A stretch of 61,345 bases of DNA from a virus, in the IMG/VR virus record IMGVR_UViG_3300036861_000887, positions 1 to 61,345 of that record. The stretch is one strand, 5' to 3'. Both the position numbers and the translations under genes were made by a program. The notes beneath the pieces are model-generated. The model ran no database searches and was not told where the DNA came from. It saw only the letters and a list, made by a program, of their open reading frames with translations. Of the stretch, positions 57,075-61,345 are shown in pieces. Each line of letters opens with the position of its first letter. Position 1 is the first letter of the stretch.

Positions 57075-57235
57075 CCGATGACACCGGCACGGCGTTACTC
57101 TGCCCACAGTGTGGGCACCCCCGCGTCAGCGATGCGAGCGCCTACAACGCCGCAGTGGTGTGGGTGTGCCTGGGCTGTGGATGGCAGAAAGGGGAAATTG
57201 CAGAGGAGGAAACCGCTCCATGCCCCGAGGCATAA
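57071..57235 (+). CDS. Very small zinc-ribbon protein
   Basis: 54 residues from MTDDTGTALLCPQCGHPRVS with a second CLGCGW knuckle. ATGA overlap with the annealing protein stop; TAATG with the next. Zinc ribbon. Confidence 0.6.
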   Translation: MTDDTGTALLCPQCGHPRVSDASAYNAAVVWVCLGCGWQKGEIAEEETAPCPEA

Positions 57236-57429
57236 TGCAGGATCTCGACCAATACCTCGCCGCTGTCCATTCTCATTTAGCCGCCTGCCAGGTCCACTGT
57301 GGCATCACGCACGACCGGGCAGTTGACTCGCCATTGTGGCATGAGGCGGTGGCAGCAACATTGGAGGACGTGCGGCGGACGTGGCAGGTTGTGCAACGAC
57401 TGGCAGGTGAGGAGAAAGACACGCGATGA
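57235..57429 (+). CDS. Small helical protein
   Basis: 64 residues from MQDLDQYLAAVHSHLAACQV, helical, Cys/His-containing (AACQVHCGITH). ATG 57235 overlaps the prior TAA. A start at 57220 has AGGAGG ten nt away; less likely. Confidence 0.52.
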   Translation: MQDLDQYLAAVHSHLAACQVHCGITHDRAVDSPLWHEAVAATLEDVRRTWQVVQRLAGEEKDTR

Positions 57430-57863
57430 CTCTACATCTCACCCCGGCCCAAGCACGCACGTTACAACTCGCCCCCTCGTCGCAGCGGAAGATCCCCGTG
57501 GCCCCAAAGGAGGAGCGCACATATCACGGAATCCTGTATGATTCCAAGGGGGAATCCGACTTCGCCGCGCAATGTGATCTCCGCAAGGCGGACGGGGAAT
57601 TGGTGGACTGGGCCTATCACCCACCTCCCTACGCGCTGGACATCCGTGGCTACGAGGTGGGCCGCTACACCATGGACTTTGCGCTGTATTACGCCGATGG
57701 ACGCAAAAAATTGATCGAAGTGAAAGGTGCGTATTGGACGCCACGGGACCGGCTGCGGTGGAAGGTGTTTCTGGCGTGCTGGCAGGACCAGTTGCGGGAG
57801 ATGGGGTGGACGATTACGCTGGTGCAGAAGCCGCAGACACCGAGGAGGAGACGCCATGTCTGA
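57426..57863 (+). CDS. DUF1064-type nuclease (PD-(D/E)xK)
   Basis: 145 residues. DSKGESDFAAQCDLRKADGE, then MDFALYYADGRKKLIEVKGAY gives Asp ... Glu-x-Lys, the active site of PD-(D/E)xK nucleases and of DUF1064 / Holliday-junction resolvase-like phage proteins. Basic C-terminus. Near the annealing protein, so a resolvase/recombination role fits. ATGA overlap. Confidence 0.78.
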   Translation: MTLHLTPAQARTLQLAPSSQRKIPVAPKEERTYHGILYDSKGESDFAAQCDLRKADGELVDWAYHPPPYALDIRGYEVGRYTMDFALYYADGRKKLIEVKGAYWTPRDRLRWKVFLACWQDQLREMGWTITLVQKPQTPRRRRHV

Positions 57864-58137
57864 GCCCCAGTACTTACTCTATGAAAACTCCCAGGGGACC
57901 CACCTGGCCGAAATACAGATTGTCCGGGAAATTGCCCTGACCTGGCAGACAGAAGTGGATACGGCAGCCACTCTGGAGGCCGACGGCTATCAATGCCTCG
58001 GGGACCTGCTGCCAGAGACGGTCATTGTTGCGGAAGACTGCTGGTGGGGGGACTGGTCGGCAGAATTGTGGATCTACGCCACCGACTGGGCGCAGTGGCA
58101 GGCAGCAGCCCAGCAGAAAGGCACGGACCATGCCTGA
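57856..58137 (+). CDS. Small acidic protein
   Basis: 93 residues from MSEPQYLLYENSQGTHLAEI, acidic with Trp clusters (CWWGDWSAELWIYATDW). GAGGAGGAG upstream. Unknown. Confidence 0.55.
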   Translation: MSEPQYLLYENSQGTHLAEIQIVREIALTWQTEVDTAATLEADGYQCLGDLLPETVIVAEDCWWGDWSAELWIYATDWAQWQAAAQQKGTDHA

Positions 58138-58507
58138 GCCCCAGATGTTACGCGACTGGCTAGAGGCGCGGTACGTGCGTGCGGGTGGAGGGGTGTACCA
58201 AGTGTTGCTCACCTTGGAACGGCTCCACGCTCCCGCCTTAGACGCGCCAGTCCAAACCATCTGGCCTCCCGAGACGGAAGCCGCTGCGCGTGCCGCTGGC
58301 TGGCGTCCGGTGACTCTGTCGGCGCATCAGGTGGCGCTGCTGGCACAGGACCTGCGGGAGTGGAAGACTATGATAGATGCGTCCATAGAGTCTCCCGTAG
58401 ATCGTGGCGTCCATTGGGGACTGAAGCACTGTATAGACACCCTGAAATGGATTATTGGTCGTGACGTGATCCGCGACTGGATTGCCCGCGCGCCGACGAA
58501 GAAATAA
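58130..58507 (+). CDS. Hypothetical protein
   Basis: 125 residues from MPEPQMLRDWLEARYVRAGG; helical, with TLSAHQVALLAQDLREWKTM in the middle. The DWLEARYV start recalls the gene at 17539. Small overlap with the previous gene. Confidence 0.58.
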   Translation: MPEPQMLRDWLEARYVRAGGGVYQVLLTLERLHAPALDAPVQTIWPPETEAAARAAGWRPVTLSAHQVALLAQDLREWKTMIDASIESPVDRGVHWGLKHCIDTLKWIIGRDVIRDWIARAPTKK

Positions 58508-58671
58508 GAAGGCCCCACCGGGGGAGAATGTGTGTACGTTTTGTCATAAGTCATTTCTGAGCGCTGACAGCGCGCACTCTACGCGCTAGCGCGCAAAGTG
58601 GTTTCATGACCTGGCGCTGCATGCAATTCTTTGAACACCCCCGGTGGGGAGATTTGAGTATAGAGGTTCCA
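58508..58671 (+). other. Intergenic region with nested palindromes
   Basis: About 160 bp. Holds CCCC-ACC-GGGG after the stop (58514-58524), then GCGCT-GAC-AGCGC (about 58561-58573) and GCGCTAGCGC (58583-58592). No clear promoter. An in-frame ATG at 58606 could add 22 residues to the next gene. Confidence 0.45.
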
Positions 58672-59142
58672 ATGACCGATGACCCGCCCCTCACCGCACG
58701 CTACGTCGCCTTGGTGACGCGCTTGCGCCAGCCGATGCTGGCTTGGTGCGCGCGGCAGTGCCCGCAGGATGCCGAAGACGTGTACCAAACGGCGGTGCTG
58801 GCGGCCTGGGAAGGGTGGCCCCCTCGGCACCTGGATGCCGCCGAGGCCTGGCTGTGGAGCTACATGTATCACAAAGCCTTGCACGCCAGACGGTGGCATG
58901 CCCGGCGCCGGCGGGATGCGCACTTGCTCCGGCATCTGCCCGAATATACGCCCCGGCAGCAACCCATGAGTCGTCCGTTGGAAATCCGGGAGGCTTTTGC
59001 CGCCGTGGCCCCCTCCGCGCGGGAGATGGTGCTGCGGTATGCGATGGGGGAGAGCGTGCAGACCCTGGCCATGCAGGAGGGGCGGACGGTCAAGGCGGAA
59101 CAAAATCACTTGTCGCGGGCACGGCGGGTGTTGGCGCGATGA
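58672..59142 (+). CDS. ECF-type sigma-like factor
   Basis: 156 residues. Region 2: QCPQDAEDVYQTAVLAAWEG then WLWSYMYHKALHARRWHARR; region 4: FAAVAPSAREMVLRYAMGES, VQTLAMQEGRTVKAEQNHLS. Clear ECF plan; third sigma-like gene of the window. AGAGG five nt before ATG 58672. Confidence 0.72.
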   Translation: MTDDPPLTARYVALVTRLRQPMLAWCARQCPQDAEDVYQTAVLAAWEGWPPRHLDAAEAWLWSYMYHKALHARRWHARRRRDAHLLRHLPEYTPRQQPMSRPLEIREAFAAVAPSAREMVLRYAMGESVQTLAMQEGRTVKAEQNHLSRARRVLAR

Positions 59143-59153
59143 GAGGAGACGCA

Positions 59154-59441
59154 ATGCAGGTAGGGGTGTTCCTGAATATCACGGCCACTCTGCTACTGTT
59201 CTGGCTGGCGATGATACAGGGGGACCGGATTGCGCAGCAGCGCCAACGGCTCCTGACCATGGAATGGCAGCTGCGCGAGGTGGAACGGCGCACCATGGCC
59301 CCCCCCGTGTGTATCTTCAACAACACGCAGCAGACGAAAGCCTGTTACTACACGCTGGCTGAGGCCTTGCAGTCACTGGAGCAGGAGGGCTTACACATTT
59401 ATTCTGAGAAGGAGACACGCCATGCGACGCATCCTGAGTAG
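59154..59441 (+). CDS. Membrane-anchored coiled-coil protein
   Basis: 95 residues. N-terminal helix VGVFLNITATLLLFWLAMI, then a coiled coil (RIAQQRQRLLTMEWQLREVE), then Cys-containing tail. Inner-membrane spanin-like layout, but no companion lysozyme is seen. GAGGAG five nt upstream. Confidence 0.58.
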   Translation: MQVGVFLNITATLLLFWLAMIQGDRIAQQRQRLLTMEWQLREVERRTMAPPVCIFNNTQQTKACYYTLAEALQSLEQEGLHIYSEKETRHATHPE

Positions 59442-59943
59442 CGCCTTGCTCCTGCTGGGCCTGGTGGCGCCAAGCTGGGCAGGCGAACCCTTGCGCGTCA
59501 TTGATGGCGATACCGTCGCAAACTCCGTAGGACGTATGCGCCTGTACGGCATTGATGCGCCAGAGTGGTCGCCGACTGGCAAGCACCCGCAGCCATGGGG
59601 GAAGGAGTCCACAGCGTGTTTACAGGAGCTGCTCGACACCTACCCAAATAATCAAGGCATTACCGGACTGCAATTTGACTGCCGGACGAACCGCGAACTG
59701 GTACGGATCGCGCTGGAATATCTCACTGCATGTGCTGGAGTAGACGGCACTGGACGCTGTGTAGGGCATCTCGACGTGAGCACCGAGCTGGTGCGCCGAG
59801 GCTGTGCGCATTGGTATAGGGCTTACGCCACGCATGACGACGCCTTGCGCCAGGCTGAAGCGGAAGCACAGGCGGCGAAGCGCGGGCTGTGGGCACAGGA
59901 ACACATTGTGGCGCCATGGGACTGGCGAAGGGGACGGCGATGA
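59422..59943 (+). CDS. Exported SNase-like nuclease (thermonuclease family)
   Basis: 173 residues. Signal peptide MRRILSSALLLLGLVAPSWA. SNase motifs: RVIDGDTVANSVGRMRLYGI then DAPEW (Asp21-, Arg35-, Asp40-, Glu43-type positions), LVRIALEY and the late AEAEAQAAKRGLW. Extended loops with extra Cys compared with Staphylococcus nuclease. Would degrade DNA/RNA in the periplasm or outside. Overlaps the previous gene by 20 nt. Confidence 0.85.
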   Translation: MRRILSSALLLLGLVAPSWAGEPLRVIDGDTVANSVGRMRLYGIDAPEWSPTGKHPQPWGKESTACLQELLDTYPNNQGITGLQFDCRTNRELVRIALEYLTACAGVDGTGRCVGHLDVSTELVRRGCAHWYRAYATHDDALRQAEAEAQAAKRGLWAQEHIVAPWDWRRGRR

Positions 59944-60389
59944 CAAGACTGCTGACGACTGCCCTGCTCCTGCTGGGCCTGGTGGTGCCGGGGTGGGCAG
60001 GACTGACGTCGTGTGAACGGAATACCAGTGGCTATGTCATCTGTACAGATGACTTGCTCCTACCCTTCTTGCCCAATGGGAAGGTCGTCTCCAGCTGTGT
60101 GACACCGCCCTGTGACTCCTGGCGCCTTGTCCCGCTGGAGGAGCCCACACCACGCGCCTGCCCGACGTGGTACTTTGGGGAGTCGATCACCGTGAAAGTG
60201 GCCAATATCCTGGCACTCTCAACGGACTATACGGTGTGGGACACTCCAGACAAGGCATATCGCCTCTTTATCACGGTGCGGCATGTGGACCATACTATCG
60301 TGTCAACGTTACACTACCCCACCGCTGCCGCACGGGACACCGAATATGCCACGCTACAAGAGGCCCTGCGCTGCCAGGGGAAGGAGTAG
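59940..60389 (+). CDS. Exported protein after the SNase
   Basis: 149 residues from MTRLLTTALLLLGLVVPGWA, a signal nearly identical in wording to the SNase signal, so a duplicated leader is likely. Mature part beta-rich with Cys (SSCVTPPCDSW, RACPTWYFGE). ATGA overlap. Function unknown; could be a partner or inhibitor of the nuclease. Confidence 0.6.
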   Translation: MTRLLTTALLLLGLVVPGWAGLTSCERNTSGYVICTDDLLLPFLPNGKVVSSCVTPPCDSWRLVPLEEPTPRACPTWYFGESITVKVANILALSTDYTVWDTPDKAYRLFITVRHVDHTIVSTLHYPTAAARDTEYATLQEALRCQGKE

Positions 60390-60392
60390 CGT

Positions 60393-60602
60393 ATGTGGAT
60401 CCTCACCGACTATTGGCCCCACTGGCTCTTACTGGGCGTGCTCCTGGGCGGGTGTCTCGTGTGGCACCCGGAGGAGGCTCCACGCACGCACTGTTATTAT
60501 GAGAGCGACACGGGCACGCAGTGTTTTGCCACCGACGCGGAACGGGGGAAGGCCTTCGATGCCGCGATCACGCGCTACCAGGCGACCCGGTCACGCAAGT
60601 AG
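60393..60602 (+). CDS. Small lipoprotein-like protein
   Basis: 69 residues. Hydrophobic LLLGVLLGGC may be a lipobox (Cys20), then HCYYESDTGTQCFATDAERG. Last plus-strand gene. GGAG before ATG. Spanin-like outer lipoprotein is possible, not shown. Confidence 0.52.
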   Translation: MWILTDYWPHWLLLGVLLGGCLVWHPEEAPRTHCYYESDTGTQCFATDAERGKAFDAAITRYQATRSRK

Positions 60603-60605
60603 GGG

Positions 60606-60899
60606 CTAGCCCTTCCCGCCGGCCTCGGCCACCTTGCCCTTGTCCTCAATGGCCTGTACGTCGTCCAGGATCTTCTGCCGGTCGGTAAAGGAGGCCTCCT
60701 GGAGCGTTTTCATGGCCGGCTGGAGTTGCTGGGCCAAGCGGGTGCGTTTTTCCTGGCCCAGGCGAGCGCGGAGTTCCCCCAGCGCAGCATCGGTGAGCAC
60801 CTGGGGGTCCGCCGTCAGGTCGGCCAGGAGGAGGACGTCGTCGTCCGAGAGCATCAGGGCACTGCTGCCCGTCAAAAAGGTAATCGTAATCAGGGGCAT
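60606..60899 (-). CDS. Small structural-region protein (fibre-associated?)
   Basis: 97 residues from MPLITITFLTGSSALMLSDD, then helices (ELRARLGQEKRTRLAQQLQP). AAGGAG five nt before ATG 60899. It follows, on the minus strand, the partial gene at 60910, so probably translated with a virion gene. Unknown. Confidence 0.52.
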   Translation of the reverse strand: MPLITITFLTGSSALMLSDDDVLLLADLTADPQVLTDAALGELRARLGQEKRTRLAQQLQPAMKTLQEASFTDRQKILDDVQAIEDKGKVAEAGGKG

Positions 60900-60909
60900 A
60901 TGTGCTCCT

Positions 60910-61345
60910 TTAAACCACAATGGGGAAGCTATTGGTAAAGTCTGCCGTGTTAAGCAACGCGCCAATGCCGTTGCTATTCATGTACGTCACCTTATACCCC
61001 AGGCGGGCATTGGTATGTTGCACCGCGTCGTGGGTGTTGAACTGGGTCAGCTTGAAACTGACGGTATACGGCCCGCTCCCCGCCACGGTAATGGTTGGCG
61101 TGACAATCAGCGCCGAATAGTCGGCGCCACTGTACGCCACAGCGGTCCGCAGCAACGTGGCCGCATCCGTAATGTCGAAGCCTCCCGCGACGCCAGTAAG
61201 CACTGTCCCGGCATTATTCAGGCAGGCGCTATACCGCACCTCCCCCCAGGCATCAAAGTTCTGCGGCCCAGGCCCCCGGTAGAGGTGGTAGTCAAAGGTC
61301 ACCGCAATACTATCGCCGTCACTCGTCAGGACGTACGTTGCTAGC
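60910..61345 (-). CDS. Partial structural protein (runs off the right edge)
   Basis: The frame is open from base 61345 to the stop at 60910; there is no credible start in view (GTG 61302 exists but upstream frame reads ATYVLTSDGDSIA with no stop). Beta-rich, with GPGPQNFDAWGEVRY and TITVAGSGPYTVSFKLTQFN, like tail-fibre C-termini or decoration domains. On a circular genome it would directly follow the fibre gene at position 1. Confidence 0.5.
   Translation of the reverse strand, partial: LATYVLTSDGDSIAVTFDYHLYRGPGPQNFDAWGEVRYSACLNNAGTVLTGVAGGFDITDAATLLRTAVAYSGADYSALIVTPTITVAGSGPYTVSFKLTQFNTHDAVQHTNARLGYKVTYMNSNGIGALLNTADFTNSFPIVV

Noticed and set aside
1-61345. tRNA genes, rRNA, CRISPR arrays, insertion sequences
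   Set aside because: I looked for cloverleaf-type GTTCGA arms, regular spaced repeats and transposase motifs and found none I could support; absence by eye is not proof.

Overview
The window looks like most or all of a temperate, podovirus-type phage (or prophage) genome from a Gram-negative-type bacterium. The evidence is a T7-like virion block in canonical order, a tyrosine integrase with a nearby excisionase-like protein, phage regulators, and many proteins with Sec signal peptides (one lipoprotein-like). The DNA is GC-rich by eye. I saw no T7-type RNA polymerase, recognisable endolysin, tRNA, rRNA, CRISPR array or IS element. The host cannot be named from the sequence.

Layout. (1) 1-23.9 kb, minus strand, reading right to left: terminase small subunit, terminase large subunit in two pieces with a gene between them, portal, eleven overlapping small genes closed by a terminator, scaffold, major capsid, head protein, tail gatekeeper, tail nozzle, GNAT protein, three internal virion (ejection) proteins, and a tail fibre that runs off the left end. 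(2) 23.9-34.5 kb, minus: a block rich in predicted exported or membrane proteins, including a 1167-residue beta-helix protein, a protein with tail-fibre-type repeats and a membrane-anchored PAS protein. One exported Cys-rich gene inside it (31.0-31.5 kb) is on the plus strand with its own promoter. A strong sigma70-type promoter at 34.6 kb probably drives the whole leftward block. (3) 34.7-38.7 kb: a small HTH regulator and a divergent plus-strand early operon. Palindromes sharing CACCTCAA surround the promoters, the operon has a foldable 165-nt leader, and GC hairpins precede several ribosome binding sites. (4) 38.7-42.9 kb, minus: replication (T7 gp4-like primase-helicase, and a winged-helix initiator whose gene carries 27-bp iteron-like repeats) followed by small zinc-ribbon proteins. 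(5) 43.0-50.0 kb: one small plus-strand regulator, then minus-strand HNH nuclease, sigma-like factor, C5 DNA methyltransferase, a GIY-YIG protein with an integrase-type N-terminus, integrase, excisionase-like protein and small genes. (6) 50.1-60.6 kb, plus: Bro-N protein, two more sigma-like factors, a single-strand annealing protein interrupted by a LAGLIDADG intein, a DUF1064-type nuclease, many microproteins and an exported SNase-like nuclease. (7) 60.6-61.3 kb, minus: the end of another structural gene, possibly the 3' part of the tail fibre at position 1 if the genome is circular.

How it works together (inference): the HTH and two ribbon-helix-helix-type regulators gate divergent promoters; early operons make replication and recombination proteins; up to three sigma-like factors could redirect host RNA polymerase, since no phage polymerase is visible; the long leftward transcript then makes packaging, virion and exported proteins. 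The most unusual features are the exported-protein block, the split terminase with an in-frame amber codon, the intein, the nuclease/integrase-domain fusion and the three sigma-like genes.
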